Positions 1-8,949 of a stretch of DNA of 64,000 nt are shown piece after piece. The stretch lies in contig NZ_ML058597.1 of the NCBI RefSeq assembly GCF_003635165.1, positions 806,001-870,000 on the forward strand, read 5' to 3'. Source of the DNA: Burkholderia sp. Nafp2/4-1b. Its GTDB lineage: Bacteria > Pseudomonadota > Gammaproteobacteria > Burkholderiales > Burkholderiaceae. Both the position numbers and the translations under genes were made by a program. Every line of letters starts with the position of its first letter. Position 1 is the stretch's first letter. Under the pieces are notes generated by a model. The model worked only from the letters and a program-made list of their open reading frames with translations. It was not told the origin of the DNA and ran no database searches.

Positions 1-5
1 CACAT
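1..5 (-). CDS. First codon of a gene running off the left edge
   Basis: On the minus strand an ATG lies at bases 5 to 3, with AGGAGAG six bases upstream of it. This looks like the true start of a gene that leaves the window. Only one codon and two more bases are visible, so no product can be given. The FNR-type box at 135-148 is well placed to drive it. Confidence 0.4.
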
Positions 6-134
6 CTTCACTCTCCTGATTGAACACGCATGGTCGCGCTGCCGCCTGTCCCGTCTCAGAGCGTGGCGCGGACGGCAACGTCGCCCCTGCGTATCGACGA
101 CGATGCCAGCGTCGCGCGGAACGTCAATTTCCCG

Positions 135-148
135 TTGACCCATGTCAA
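135..148 (-). promoter_or_regulatory. FNR/Anr-type box
   Basis: TTGACCCATGTCAA matches the TTGAY-N4-RTCAA pattern of FNR-family sites. If activation occurs at the usual -41.5 position, transcription toward the left edge would start near base 100, leaving a leader of about 95 bases before the ATG at base 5. Bases 149-473 hold nothing else that I can identify. Confidence 0.6.
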
Positions 149-473
149 GCGCGTTCCAGTCGAAGAGTACGCAGGCGAAGCGGGCACCGCGATTCAGTCA
201 TCGCGCCCCGCCCTCCCGAGCGGCGCGGCAAGCCCGAAAACGCGAGGCACCGCATCCGGCACGCGCAATCGCTCGTGACGGCTGTCAGCCGATATTGCAT
301 GGCCCGTCGGAAATTTCCGACACGGCGGCCCGACGTCGGACAGCAAGCTCAGGCCACGCTGATTGTCCCGCGCGGCGCCGCTGCCAATACTGGAGACGTG
401 ACAGGACGCAACGTGTTTCGCGGCCGGCGCGTGGTTCTTCCGCCACGCCGCCGCAGGGATCGAGGAGCAGGCG

Positions 474-971
474 ATGATTCATCTGACCGCAGAGCATGCC
501 GACGATGCAATGCTGGGTGGCGAACCACCGGTCGGTGCCCACCTCGTAACCCGCCGCCCCGGCTATGTGCATCACGGGATCTACATTGGCGACGGCAACG
601 TGATTCACTACGCGGGATGGTCATGCCATCAGAACGGCGGTCCGGTCGAAGTCGTCAGCCTCAAAGTCTTCCGTGCAGGCTTCGACCTCGCGGTCATTCG
701 GCACACGCGCACGCTGTACAACGGAACGGAAGCGGCACGCCGTGCGGCATCGCGCCTTGGCGAATGCCGCTACCGACTTCTCACGAACAACTGCGAACAC
801 TTCTGCCTGTGGTGTCTGTTCGGTGTCGGTCGGAGCGAGCAGGTCGCGTCGTGCCTGCGCAATCCGGTGCACGGCGCCGCGGTCGTCGTCATGCTGATTG
901 CCTGCGTACTCGCAGCACGGTGGCATCCGGCAACGGACGCGCTCGAATGCCCGGTCCGGTGTACGGCCTAG
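474..971 (+). CDS. LRAT-domain (NlpC/P60 superfamily) protein
   Basis: This 165-residue protein has the LRAT/HRASLS-like permuted papain fold. The histidine box lies near residues 21-46 (GAHLVTRRPGYVHHGIYIGD, with further His45). The catalytic cysteine is C107 in the NCEHF motif. Known family members transfer acyl groups from phospholipids through a thioester or act as phospholipases; the bacterial substrate is unknown. A hydrophobic segment near residues 131-147 suggests C-terminal membrane attachment. GAGGAG lies just upstream of the ATG and supports this start. A second copy of the family is encoded at 39296-39841 beside the leader-peptide genes. Fold is fairly certain; the role is not known. 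Confidence 0.8.
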   Translation: MIHLTAEHADDAMLGGEPPVGAHLVTRRPGYVHHGIYIGDGNVIHYAGWSCHQNGGPVEVVSLKVFRAGFDLAVIRHTRTLYNGTEAARRAASRLGECRYRLLTNNCEHFCLWCLFGVGRSEQVASCLRNPVHGAAVVVMLIACVLAARWHPATDALECPVRCTA

Positions 972-1026
972 CATCGGCCGCAGTGCCGCCACCGGGTCGA
1001 TCGATACCTTCGTCCAGGCAGGCCGC

Positions 1027-2283
1027 TCAGCGCGGCACCGCGGCTGGATCGTAGCGATTGCGCGGATTCCACAGCATCCAGCCGTCGGTGCCTGCCGCAT
1101 CGGCCGCGTCGACCTGCGCGCGGATCTCGTCGGCATCGAACGGCCGGTGATCGAACGCATAGTCGCGAAACGCCTGGAGCCACGGCCTGAACCGGACACC
1201 GTCCAGTCCGGTGCGGCGCTTCGCCTCCTCCAGCGACCGCGAAACGATCTCGCCCGGATGCTCGGTCGGTTTCCGGCAGCCCGGCAGCCCCCACGTAAAG
1301 CTGGACGGATACAGCATCGGCGACACATAGTCCAGGGCCGCCCCGAGCGCATCGAGCCGCTGTCCGATCGCGGTGTCGTCGGTGTTCCAGCAGACGTACC
1401 CGAAGATGTCGGCCGACGTGTAGAGGTTGTACGGCTTCAGTCGCTCGCGCGCGCCGGTCAGGAATCCGGTGATGGCCGCGACCCGGTTGGCCTCGGTATT
1501 GGGCTCGGCGAACCGCAGGCCATTGGCGTCGGGAAACCGCAGGTAGTCGAACTGGATTTCGTCGAACCCCATGCGGGCGGCTTCTTCGGCGACATCGAAA
1601 TTGTGTTGCCAGGCCGCGCGCGACGTCGGGTCGATCCAGCGCTGATGCTCGCGGTCCTGCCAGATCTCGCCGGCTGCATCGCGCACGGCCCACTCCGGAT
1701 GAGCGCGCGCGAGCGGATCGTCCTTGAACACGACGATGCGCGCGATCAGGTAAAGGCCGCGTGCGTGGAACGTCCGCAGCAGATCCGGCAGATCGGGCGG
1801 ATGAACGATCGCGCCGGATACATTGTTCGCGGCGCCGACAATTTCGCGTGCCTGGCTGCGATAAGGCGTCACGCCGCTGTCGCCCTTCACGTCGATGACG
1901 AGCGCATTGATCGCCGTCTTGCCCTGGAGGGCCAGCGCCGCGTCGCGCAGCGTGCGATCCGCAACACCGTAAGCGGACAGGTAGACCGCCTTCGGGCGCA
2001 TCGGTGTCATGCGGATCGTGTGCGCGACTGCGGCCGGCGTCAGCGCGACTTCCGTTCGCGCGTAGCCCGCCGCGCGCACGCTGACGCGTGTACCGCTCGC
2101 GTCGAGCTCCAGTGAAAACGAGCCATCGCGATCCGCGGTCCGGCTCACGCCCGCGGCGTGGCCGATCGCGCCGGCCAGCGGACGCCCGTTCGTGGCATCG
2201 ACAACGGTGATCGCGACCGGCGCCGCCCGGACAGCGAAACCGGCGAGCGACACGAGCAGACAGATGAACAGGCGCTCAATCAC
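1027..2283 (-). CDS. Secreted putative glycoside hydrolase (DUF4015-type)
   Basis: The 418-residue product has a cleavable signal peptide (about residues 1-20), a carboxypeptidase-regulatory-like beta domain (about 22-90) and a TIM-barrel-type domain of the DUF4015 putative glycosyl hydrolase family (from about residue 95). The barrel carries the family-like strings LVIDVKGDSG and DEIQFDYLRFP. It probably acts on a polysaccharide in the periplasm or envelope. Its start overlaps the stop of the upstream deacetylase gene by 8 bases, so the two are cotranscribed. Together they resemble the two enzymatic halves of PgaB, split between genes. Family fair; substrate unknown. Confidence 0.75.
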   Translation of the reverse strand: MIERLFICLLVSLAGFAVRAAPVAITVVDATNGRPLAGAIGHAAGVSRTADRDGSFSLELDASGTRVSVRAAGYARTEVALTPAAVAHTIRMTPMRPKAVYLSAYGVADRTLRDAALALQGKTAINALVIDVKGDSGVTPYRSQAREIVGAANNVSGAIVHPPDLPDLLRTFHARGLYLIARIVVFKDDPLARAHPEWAVRDAAGEIWQDREHQRWIDPTSRAAWQHNFDVAEEAARMGFDEIQFDYLRFPDANGLRFAEPNTEANRVAAITGFLTGARERLKPYNLYTSADIFGYVCWNTDDTAIGQRLDALGAALDYVSPMLYPSSFTWGLPGCRKPTEHPGEIVSRSLEEAKRRTGLDGVRFRPWLQAFRDYAFDHRPFDADEIRAQVDAADAAGTDGWMLWNPRNRYDPAAVPR

Positions 2284-3070
2284 GGTCTCCTCCGGAGGTT
2301 CTCAGCAATCCGTTCATGCATCGTGTATCGCACGCGTCCGTCATCAGATAGCGCGGCAGCGCCATCGCCGGGTCAGTGACACGAACGGGGTGTGCATCGA
2401 GCGTGAACGCCGCGACATAGCCTTCGCGAGCGGCGAGCTCGTCGGTCTGCGCATCGTGGATGCCGAACGGCCAGGCCAGCAGACTGACCGGCTGGCCGGT
2501 TTCGGCCTCGAGCCGCGCACGCGACCGGCTCAGCTGGAACGACACGAAACGCCGGTAGTCGTCCGGCGCGAGCCGGGCGCGCTCGGTGCGGAAGTTCGGA
2601 TGCCAGACCGTATGCGACTCGATGTCGAACCCGCCGGCGCGCCCCAGCGTGCGGAGTTGGTCCCACGTCATCGCGTAGCGGGCATTGGAGATCGCCGACG
2701 GATAGATGAACAGCGTGACCGGCACCGGATGCGCCGCCAGCAACGGGCGCAGCACCTCGTAGACGGAGCGGTGACCGTCGTCGACCGTGATCGCGACCGC
2801 GCGCGCCGGCACGGCATCGCGCTGGCCGTCATGCCAGCGTACGACGTCGGCGAGCGGCACGATGCGGTAGCCGCTCGCCTCGATCGCCTGCAGTTGGTCG
2901 CGGAACGTGTCGACGCGCACCGTCATCGAATCCAGGCGCGCGGAGGCGAACCGGTGATAGGCCAGGATCAGCACGCGCTGCGGTGGAGAAGCGATCGACG
3001 CGACGTCGGCGGACGCAACCGGCCGAACGCACGACAGCAGCAGCAGGCAGGCGATCAGTCGAAAGGCCAT
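2276..3070 (-). CDS. Secreted polysaccharide deacetylase family protein
   Basis: This 264-residue protein begins with a signal peptide (about 1-20) followed by a NodB-homology domain. Motif 1 is TVDDGH with the aspartate pair D97/D98, and motif 2 is SHTVWHP with metal ligands H153 and H157. LILAYHRF near residue 35 is typical of the PgaB/IcaB branch. The expected reaction is metal-dependent N-deacetylation of an extracellular or periplasmic glycan. It is the first gene of a two-gene operon with the putative glycoside hydrolase. The FNR-type box at 3163-3176 lies about 95 bases upstream. Confidence 0.85.
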   Translation of the reverse strand: MAFRLIACLLLLSCVRPVASADVASIASPPQRVLILAYHRFASARLDSMTVRVDTFRDQLQAIEASGYRIVPLADVVRWHDGQRDAVPARAVAITVDDGHRSVYEVLRPLLAAHPVPVTLFIYPSAISNARYAMTWDQLRTLGRAGGFDIESHTVWHPNFRTERARLAPDDYRRFVSFQLSRSRARLEAETGQPVSLLAWPFGIHDAQTDELAAREGYVAAFTLDAHPVRVTDPAMALPRYLMTDACDTRCMNGLLRTSGGDRD

Positions 3071-3162
3071 GGCGGATCTCGTGGAATGAGTACCCCATTT
3101 TTTGCGATCGCGCTGCGCAATCCGCTGAGCCAGATCAACGATCGATCGCGCCGTCAGAGCGC

Positions 3163-3176
3163 TTGACGCGCATCAA
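3163..3176. promoter_or_regulatory. FNR/Anr-type box in a divergent promoter
   Basis: TTGACGCGCATCAA is a close FNR-family palindrome between the divergent deacetylase operon (minus) and the phosphotransferase/kinase gene (plus). A -41.5 arrangement would put the rightward transcript start near 3211 and the leftward one near 3128. Confidence 0.7.
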
Positions 3177-3400
3177 GCCGCAACGGGCGACAGTCCGCTG
3201 CAATGGGGGCGTCGCACGCGTGTACCCAGCCTGCCGGCCAGGTCCCGCGACATCGAGCACACGGGAACGTGCCGTTTCCGTTCGACAACAACCTGCGGGC
3301 GCTGCGACATGCAGTCGTCCTGCCCATCGATCCACTCGCCATGTCCAGAGCGCCACGTCTGCCGTTCACGTCGAGCCGCGGAGCCGCACGACGAAAGGCC

Positions 3401-4945
3401 ATGCAATTCGATCGTGCGTTGCGTCGGCCTGCCACCTACCCCCATCCAGCCGGCCGGATCGTACGGATCGAGACCCATCTATCCGTCGTCTATCTGGCGG
3501 GGCGCTACGCATACAAGCGCATCAAGCCCGTTCGCTTCCCGTTCGTCGATCTCGTCCGCCCCGCGCAGCGTCGCCGCTGCGCGTTGGCGGAGTGCACGCT
3601 CAACCGGCCGTTCGCCGGCCCGCTTTACCTGGGCGTCTGGCCGATCGTGGCGCGCGGCCCGCGCAGCGCCTTCGGCCCGCCCGTGCAAACCGGCGCGCGT
3701 CGCCATCGACAGCAGGCGGTGCCCGGCGAGTACGTGGTGCGGATGCGCCGGTTCGACGCGCAGGCCATGTTGTCGGCCCGCAGCGCATCACACGGCGCGG
3801 GGCTGGCGGACGCGGACGCGCTCGCGGATACCCTGGCCCGCCATCATCTGCACGCGCCGCGCCGTGCGCCGCGCGGCCACCCGGGCAACGCGGCCAGCGT
3901 CGTGGCTCAATGCCGGCAGCTGTGCGACACGCTCGACGTCACGGTGCCCCGAGAAGCTGCGCTGCGCCGCTGGTACGAGGCCGAGTTGGCTCGCGTCGCG
4001 CCGCAGTTCGCCGAGCGGCATGCACGCGGATTCGTGCGCGCGTGCCACGGCGATCTGCATCTCGACAACGTCGTCCGCTGGCGCAACCGCATCCTGATGT
4101 TCGACTGCATCGAGTTCGACGACACGCTGCGCTGGATCGACGTGGCGAGCGATCTCGCGTTTGCGCTGCTGGATTATTCCGCCCGCGGGCGAGCCGATTG
4201 CGCCCACCGCCTCCTGTCCGAATGGCTCGCCCGCACGGGCGACCACGCGGCGCTGGGCGTGCTGCCGTGCTACTTCGTCTATCGCGCGCTGGTGCGGGCG
4301 ATGACTGCGCGGCTGCGCGGCGACGAGGCGGCCCGCCGTCAGTATCTGCGGATTGCGTCGGACATGGCGCAGGCACGGCGCGACGAGCAACCGGCATTGC
4401 TGCTGTGCCATGGCGTGTCCGGTTCGGGTAAATCGGTGGCCAGCCGCGCGCTTGCGGAAAAGATCGGCGCGATCCGGCTGTCCAGCGACGTCGAGCGCAA
4501 GCGCGACGCCCGTGCGCCCGAGCACGCCCGGCTGTCCGCTGCCGCTTACTCGGATTCCGCAACCGACGCGATCTACGAAAGACTGCGTGAGCAGGCCGGC
4601 GTGGTCCTCGCCAGCGGCTACACGGCGATCGTCGACGCAACGTTCCTGCGCCGGCGCCACCGAGCGGCCTTCATCTCGCTCGCCACGCAGCTCGGCGTGC
4701 GCGTCGCGATTCTCGATTTCGTCGCGAGCCGGGCAACGCTCGTCGCGCGTGTCGCGGCCCGGGCCAAGCGCGGGCGCGATGCGTCCGACGCCGACACGGC
4801 CGTACTGGCTCGGCAGATCGACCATGCCGAGACGCTGGCCGCAGCCGAGGCCGCGATCGCGATCCGCTTCGATACCGGTTGCGACGCCGCGACATACGGT
4901 GACCGCGCATTCTGGGCACCGTTGTTCGCCGTGCTACGCACGTAG
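3401..4945 (+). CDS. Aminoglycoside-phosphotransferase-like / P-loop kinase fusion
   Basis: This product of about 514 residues joins an APH-like kinase domain with a C-terminal P-loop kinase domain. The first carries ACHGDLHLDNVV, then IEFDDTLRWIDVASD. The second has the Walker A string GVSGSGKS near residue 338. The family is widespread but its substrate is unknown; resistance should not be assumed. It resembles the DosR-regulated mycobacterial protein Rv2004c in domain order. I chose the ATG at 3401 because family similarity begins there and AAAGG lies just upstream. In-frame ATGs at 3341 and 3203 exist, but 3203 would fall upstream of the transcript start predicted from the FNR box. Confidence 0.8.
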   Translation: MQFDRALRRPATYPHPAGRIVRIETHLSVVYLAGRYAYKRIKPVRFPFVDLVRPAQRRRCALAECTLNRPFAGPLYLGVWPIVARGPRSAFGPPVQTGARRHRQQAVPGEYVVRMRRFDAQAMLSARSASHGAGLADADALADTLARHHLHAPRRAPRGHPGNAASVVAQCRQLCDTLDVTVPREAALRRWYEAELARVAPQFAERHARGFVRACHGDLHLDNVVRWRNRILMFDCIEFDDTLRWIDVASDLAFALLDYSARGRADCAHRLLSEWLARTGDHAALGVLPCYFVYRALVRAMTARLRGDEAARRQYLRIASDMAQARRDEQPALLLCHGVSGSGKSVASRALAEKIGAIRLSSDVERKRDARAPEHARLSAAAYSDSATDAIYERLREQAGVVLASGYTAIVDATFLRRRHRAAFISLATQLGVRVAILDFVASRATLVARVAARAKRGRDASDADTAVLARQIDHAETLAAAEAAIAIRFDTGCDAATYGDRAFWAPLFAVLRT

Positions 4946-4964
4946 CCCGCGCGATGTGCGGCGG

Positions 4965-6308
4965 TCAACGGCCGAATGTGCGCGTATGGTCGTCGTAGTC
5001 GAACAGCCCGGCGTAACGACCCCAGTCGGTCACGACGCGCAGCGCCTGATCCGCGCCGCGCGGATCGAGATGATCCTCGAGTTCCAGTTCAAAGCGCTCG
5101 CGAGGCGCGCGATGCGCCGCGCGCTCGTCCAGCACTTCGTCGATATGCGCGGCAAGTGGCACGAATTTGACGACATGCTCCCGAAACAGGCGCCGCCGGG
5201 CCTCGTCGTCGCTGTGCGCGAACAAGTGGCCCGCCGCGCTCAGCCGGATGGTGCGGTCGTGCCACTCGGCAAAGGCGAGCAGATGGAGCGCGGCGGCGGT
5301 CGGATGGAGCGCGTCGGCCCGCAGCGCGAGCGCCGACGCGATCGTGCCGAGCTCCGCATGGCCGTCGTACGGCGCGCCCGCCAGTGTCTCGACGAACCCG
5401 GCGAGATGGTGGCTCGTCACGTCGGGCAGCGTCATGGCCAGCGCGCCACCGGCCGTCTCGCGGTTCGCTGCCGCATCGGCGATGCGTGCGGTCAACGTCG
5501 CGTAGATCTTGCCGACTATCGCCTGAAAGGCCGGGTCGTGTCGACTGCGCGGACGGGGCAGCGGCACGTTCAGCGCGGCGTCAATGCGCGCGGGACCGGC
5601 GCCGAGCACCAGGATGCGATCGCACATGAGCACCGCTTCCTCGATGTTGTGGGTCACCATCATCACCGCTCGGGTCGACAGCTGACGCGCGTCCCACAGG
5701 TCGAGAAAATCGGTGCGCAGCGTTTCCGCCGTGAGCACATCGAGCGCCGAGAACGGTTCATCCATCAACAGCAGGACGGGTTCGCTGACGAGCGCGCGGG
5801 CAAACCCGACCCGCTGACGCATGCCGCCCGACAGTTCGCGCGGAAACGCCGATTCGAAGCCGTCGAGTCCAATCAACTCGATCGCGCCAACGGCCCGTTC
5901 GCGCACGTCGCGTGGCGGGAGGCTCAGCGCATCGAGTCCAAGCTCGACGTTTTCCACGACGGTCAGCCACGGGTACAGCGCGAAGGTCTGGAACACCACG
6001 GCGATGCCGCTGGTCGGACCGGCAAGCGTTGCGCCGCGATACGCGACCGCGCCCGACGAAGGCTCGACGAGCCCGCCCGCGATCCGCAGCAGCGTGGACT
6101 TGCCCGATCCGGAGCGACCGAGCAGCCCCAGTATCTCGCCCTCGCGCAGCGTGAAATCGATATCGGCCAGCACGCGCAGCGGTTCGCCGGACGGTTTCGT
6201 GAATGATTTGCATACGGCGCGCATCTCGAGCACGATCGGCGCTTGCTCCGATGACGGCGCGGCCGCAATCGCACCGTTCGCTTCCTTGCATTCACCGAAA
6301 GTCGACAC
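4965..6308 (-). CDS. ABC transporter ATP-binding protein, nitrate/sulfonate type
   Basis: The N-terminal half is an ABC ATPase with Walker A (GRSGSGKST), signature (LSGGMRQRVGFARA) and Walker B (LLLMDEPFSA). The C-terminal third, about 170 residues, matches the AAA-associated extension seen on some nitrate/sulfonate/bicarbonate-type ATPases. A GTG at 6308 with GGGAG six bases upstream is preferred. The in-frame ATG at 6392 would overlap the upstream permease gene by 49 bases. It is cotranscribed with the fused permease. No substrate-binding protein is encoded nearby, so the cargo cannot be named. Confidence 0.85.
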   Translation of the reverse strand: MSTFGECKEANGAIAAAPSSEQAPIVLEMRAVCKSFTKPSGEPLRVLADIDFTLREGEILGLLGRSGSGKSTLLRIAGGLVEPSSGAVAYRGATLAGPTSGIAVVFQTFALYPWLTVVENVELGLDALSLPPRDVRERAVGAIELIGLDGFESAFPRELSGGMRQRVGFARALVSEPVLLLMDEPFSALDVLTAETLRTDFLDLWDARQLSTRAVMMVTHNIEEAVLMCDRILVLGAGPARIDAALNVPLPRPRSRHDPAFQAIVGKIYATLTARIADAAANRETAGGALAMTLPDVTSHHLAGFVETLAGAPYDGHAELGTIASALALRADALHPTAAALHLLAFAEWHDRTIRLSAAGHLFAHSDDEARRRLFREHVVKFVPLAAHIDEVLDERAAHRAPRERFELELEDHLDPRGADQALRVVTDWGRYAGLFDYDDHTRTFGR

Positions 6309-6343
6309 GCCTGTCTCCCGCGGGTAAAGGATGGGGGCCGGAC

Positions 6344-8077
6344 TCAATTGAGCCGCGTTCTGCGCTCCGCGAACGCATACATCGGGCGCCACACAAGCCG
6401 GTTGGCCGCAATCACGAGCAGCGACATGACCGCGACGCCGAGCGCGATGCGCGGAAAGTCACCGGCATCGGTCATCTGCGCGATGTAGGCACCCAGTCCA
6501 CCGGCATTCAGGCGCGTGCCGCCCCAGCTCACGGCTTCCCCGACGATGCTCGCATTCCATGCACCGCCGGATGCAGTGATCGCGCCCGTCACGAAATACG
6601 GCAGGACGCCCGGCAACATGACGCGACGCCACCAGGTCGCCGGCCGGACCCGGAAGCACGCCGCCGCTTCGCGCAGATCGGCCGGGAACGCGCTCGCGCC
6701 CGCGATCACGTTGAACAGGACATACCATTGCGCGCCGAGGATCAGCAGCGGGCACAACCAGATGTCGGGTTCGAGACGAAAACGCACGATCGCAAAGACG
6801 GCGACCGGAAACAGCAGGTTGGCCGGAAACGCGGCGAGGAACTGTGTCACCGGCTGAATGCGGGCGGCCACGCGCGGCCGAAGACCGATGGCGATCCCGA
6901 TCGGCACCCAGATCGCCGATGCGATCACGACCAGCACGGTCACACGGACGAAGGTGAGCGCCCCTTCGCCCCCCACGACACGCAGGTCCGCCCAAGTCAG
7001 CGTCGTGCGCCCGAGCCTGAACAGCACGTACGCCGCATACACGCATCCCGCGCCGCATAGGGTGAGCCACAGCGCGTCACCCGCGTGCCGCGGCAGCGCC
7101 ATCCGGCCGCGCCACGGCCATGTGGCCGCGGGCAGCCGCGCAAGCGCCAGGCGGCGCAACAGCATGCCGACCGGGCTGCCCGCTCGAGCCATCCATCGCG
7201 ATCGATGGAACAGGTCGAGAAGCCAGCTGCGCGGGGCGACCGCAGGCGCGGCATCGCCATGGCGGAACCGTTCCGACCACGCAACCAGCGGCCTGAACAG
7301 CAACTGGTCGTACAGGACGATTGCGACGCTCATCGCGACGATTGCCCAGCCCACCGCGGCCAGGTCGCGGTTCGCGATCGCCTGCGCGACATAAGCGCCC
7401 ACGCCCGGCAAGTCGACGTGCAGGTTGCCGACCGCGATTGCCTCGGACGCGACCACGAAGAACCAGCCGCCCGACATCGACATCATGGCGTTCCAGACGA
7501 GGCCGGGCATCGCGAACGGCACCTCCAGGCGCCAAAAGCGCTGCCACGCCGAAAGCCGGAAACTGCGGCTGGCCTCGTCGAGGTCGAGCGGCACCGTACG
7601 CAGCGCCTGGTAAAAGCTGAACGTCATGTTCCACGCCTGGCTCGTGAAGATCGCGAAGATCGCGGCGCACTCGGCGCCGAGGATTCGCCCCGGAAACAAC
7701 GACAGGAAGAACAGCACCGTAAACGACAGGTAGCCGAGAACCGGCACCGACTGAAGCACGTCGAGCAACGGAATCAGCACCCGTTCGGCGGACCGGCTCC
7801 GGGCCGCCGCGGTCGCATAGACGAATGTGAAGACGATCGACGCGAGCAATGCCGCGAACATGCGCGAGACGGTACGCAGCGTATAGCCGGGCAACGCCGC
7901 GGGAGACAGCGAGATGGCCGGAGGATGCGCGACTGCGAGCGGGCCTGCCATCTGGTGCGCCGAGATCCCGGCGAGCAGCAGGACGCTGGTGACGATCAGC
8001 ATCGCGGCGAGATCCCGCCAGCCCGGTGCGGGCAGCGTCCAGCGGCCGCCCCGCAATACCTCCGCATGGTGCTCCAC
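6344..8077 (-). CDS. ABC transporter permease, two permease domains fused
   Basis: The product of about 577 residues contains two BPD_transp_1-type permease domains in one chain. Each carries a cytoplasmic EAA-like loop (EASRSFRLSAWQRFWRLEVP in the first, EAAACFRVRPATWWRRVMLP in the second). Such tandem permeases can form the whole membrane part of an importer. A GTG at 8077 is chosen as start: GGGGAGG lies directly upstream and the FNR box at 8136-8149 predicts transcription from about 8101. A longer reading from 8311 has unlikely composition and would place that box inside the gene. Confidence 0.85.
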   Translation of the reverse strand: MEHHAEVLRGGRWTLPAPGWRDLAAMLIVTSVLLLAGISAHQMAGPLAVAHPPAISLSPAALPGYTLRTVSRMFAALLASIVFTFVYATAAARSRSAERVLIPLLDVLQSVPVLGYLSFTVLFFLSLFPGRILGAECAAIFAIFTSQAWNMTFSFYQALRTVPLDLDEASRSFRLSAWQRFWRLEVPFAMPGLVWNAMMSMSGGWFFVVASEAIAVGNLHVDLPGVGAYVAQAIANRDLAAVGWAIVAMSVAIVLYDQLLFRPLVAWSERFRHGDAAPAVAPRSWLLDLFHRSRWMARAGSPVGMLLRRLALARLPAATWPWRGRMALPRHAGDALWLTLCGAGCVYAAYVLFRLGRTTLTWADLRVVGGEGALTFVRVTVLVVIASAIWVPIGIAIGLRPRVAARIQPVTQFLAAFPANLLFPVAVFAIVRFRLEPDIWLCPLLILGAQWYVLFNVIAGASAFPADLREAAACFRVRPATWWRRVMLPGVLPYFVTGAITASGGAWNASIVGEAVSWGGTRLNAGGLGAYIAQMTDAGDFPRIALGVAVMSLLVIAANRLVWRPMYAFAERRTRLN

Positions 8078-8135
8078 GGTGCCCCTCCCCGCCGATGATG
8101 GCGGTTCATCTTCCGGGACGGTGGGGCCAGCCGGG

Positions 8136-8149
8136 TTGACCTGCGTCAA
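8136..8149 (-). promoter_or_regulatory. FNR/Anr-type box before the ABC transporter
   Basis: TTGACCTGCGTCAA lies 59 bases upstream of the GTG start of the fused permease. A -41.5 activator site here predicts a short leader of about 24 bases, which fits the ribosome-binding site seen. Confidence 0.75.
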
Positions 8150-8213
8150 TCGTCCTGCAGCTGCCGGAACCAGGCCCGCCGACGAAGGCGGGCGCGTCGG
8201 CTCATGGGCAGGC

Positions 8214-8339
8214 TCATGCGGCTGGATACGCGATCGCGAGCGCCTCGACGAACGCATCGAGGCGCGCGGGCGCGAGCCGGAGCTGATGCAGCACGCAGAT
8301 GCCGTCCGCATCGCCGTTGAATACGTCGAAACGCGTCAC
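8214..8339 (-). pseudogene. Remnant of a DHH-family phosphoesterase (internal deletion)
   Basis: A 41-codon reading frame starting at GTG 8339 encodes RFDVFNGDADGICVLHQLRL, which is the N-terminal motif I region of DHH-family phosphoesterases (the DAD of the first metal site). It runs directly into LDAFVEALAIAYPAA and a stop, which reads like the C-terminal end of such a protein. The middle of about 300 residues is missing. The simplest reading is an in-frame internal deletion. It follows the CBS gene by 27 bases in the same direction. Whether the small product is made is unknown. Confidence 0.6.
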
Positions 8340-8366
8340 GATGCGCCGCGCCCGTCGTCGACCGCA

Positions 8367-8816
8367 TCATCCACGCTGTTTCTCCTCGAAATACGGCTGG
8401 CGTGCCGCCACGAGGCGTAGTTCGTCTAGCAGCGCCGCGGCCGCGCGCAGCAGGTCGTCGAGCGACACGATGCCGACCAGCTCACCGCCGTCGCCAACCA
8501 CCGGCAATCGGCGTACGCCATGCTGGCGCATCCGCTTCGCGAGCAGCCAGAGATCGTCGTCGACGTCCGCGACGGCGACCGGGGCCGACATGATGTCGCC
8601 GACGAACAATGAACCGGCCGGTGCGTCGGGGCCGACGACGGCGAGCACGATGTCCCGGTCGGTCAGCATGCCGACCGGCTCGTATCGTCCTTCCCTTTCA
8701 CGTACGACGACCAGGTCGCCCGCGTGTGCATCGCGCATCATCGCGGCCGCCTCGACGACAGTCATTTGCGCCGAACACATGGTGACATCGCGGGTGCAAA
8801 GCATCGCGGCATTCAT
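8367..8816 (-). CDS. Two-CBS-domain protein
   Basis: This 149-residue protein is built from two CBS motifs. The first holds DLVVVREREGRYEPVGMLTDRDIVLAV and the second GVRRLPVVGDGGELVGIVSLDDLLR. CBS pairs bind adenosyl nucleotides and usually regulate a partner, but a free-standing pair gives no hint of the target. GGGGAGGG sits just upstream of the ATG. It follows the PfkB gene by 133 bases in the same direction and is probably read from the same FNR-controlled promoter. Hrp1 (Rv2626c) of the mycobacterial dormancy regulon has the same architecture. Confidence 0.85.
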   Translation of the reverse strand: MNAAMLCTRDVTMCSAQMTVVEAAAMMRDAHAGDLVVVREREGRYEPVGMLTDRDIVLAVVGPDAPAGSLFVGDIMSAPVAVADVDDDLWLLAKRMRQHGVRRLPVVGDGGELVGIVSLDDLLRAAAALLDELRLVAARQPYFEEKQRG

Positions 8817-8949
8817 GTTCCCTCCCCTGCCCGGGCGACGCGGACCGTCGGTCGACTCCCGTCTTCGCCCGAATATTCACGCAACGGTGATTCGATCGCC
8901 CCCGTCGCGCACGGCGTCGATCGATGGATCCGGCTCGCGCGCCTGCCCG

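Noticed and set aside
160..473. A sigma-54 promoter for the first LRAT gene (GGCACGCGCAATCGC near 260)
   Set aside because: The GG and GC are eleven, not ten, bases apart, and the distance to the gene is long.
968..2115. Long open frames on the opposite strand of the glycoside-hydrolase-like gene
   Set aside because: They are rich in Arg, Ala and Gly as expected from antisense reading of GC-rich coding DNA and match no family; the minus-strand gene has a signal peptide and a recognisable domain.
3401..4945. Aminoglycoside resistance gene
   Set aside because: The APH-like fold is shared by many small-molecule kinases and the fusion with a P-loop kinase is not a known resistance enzyme.
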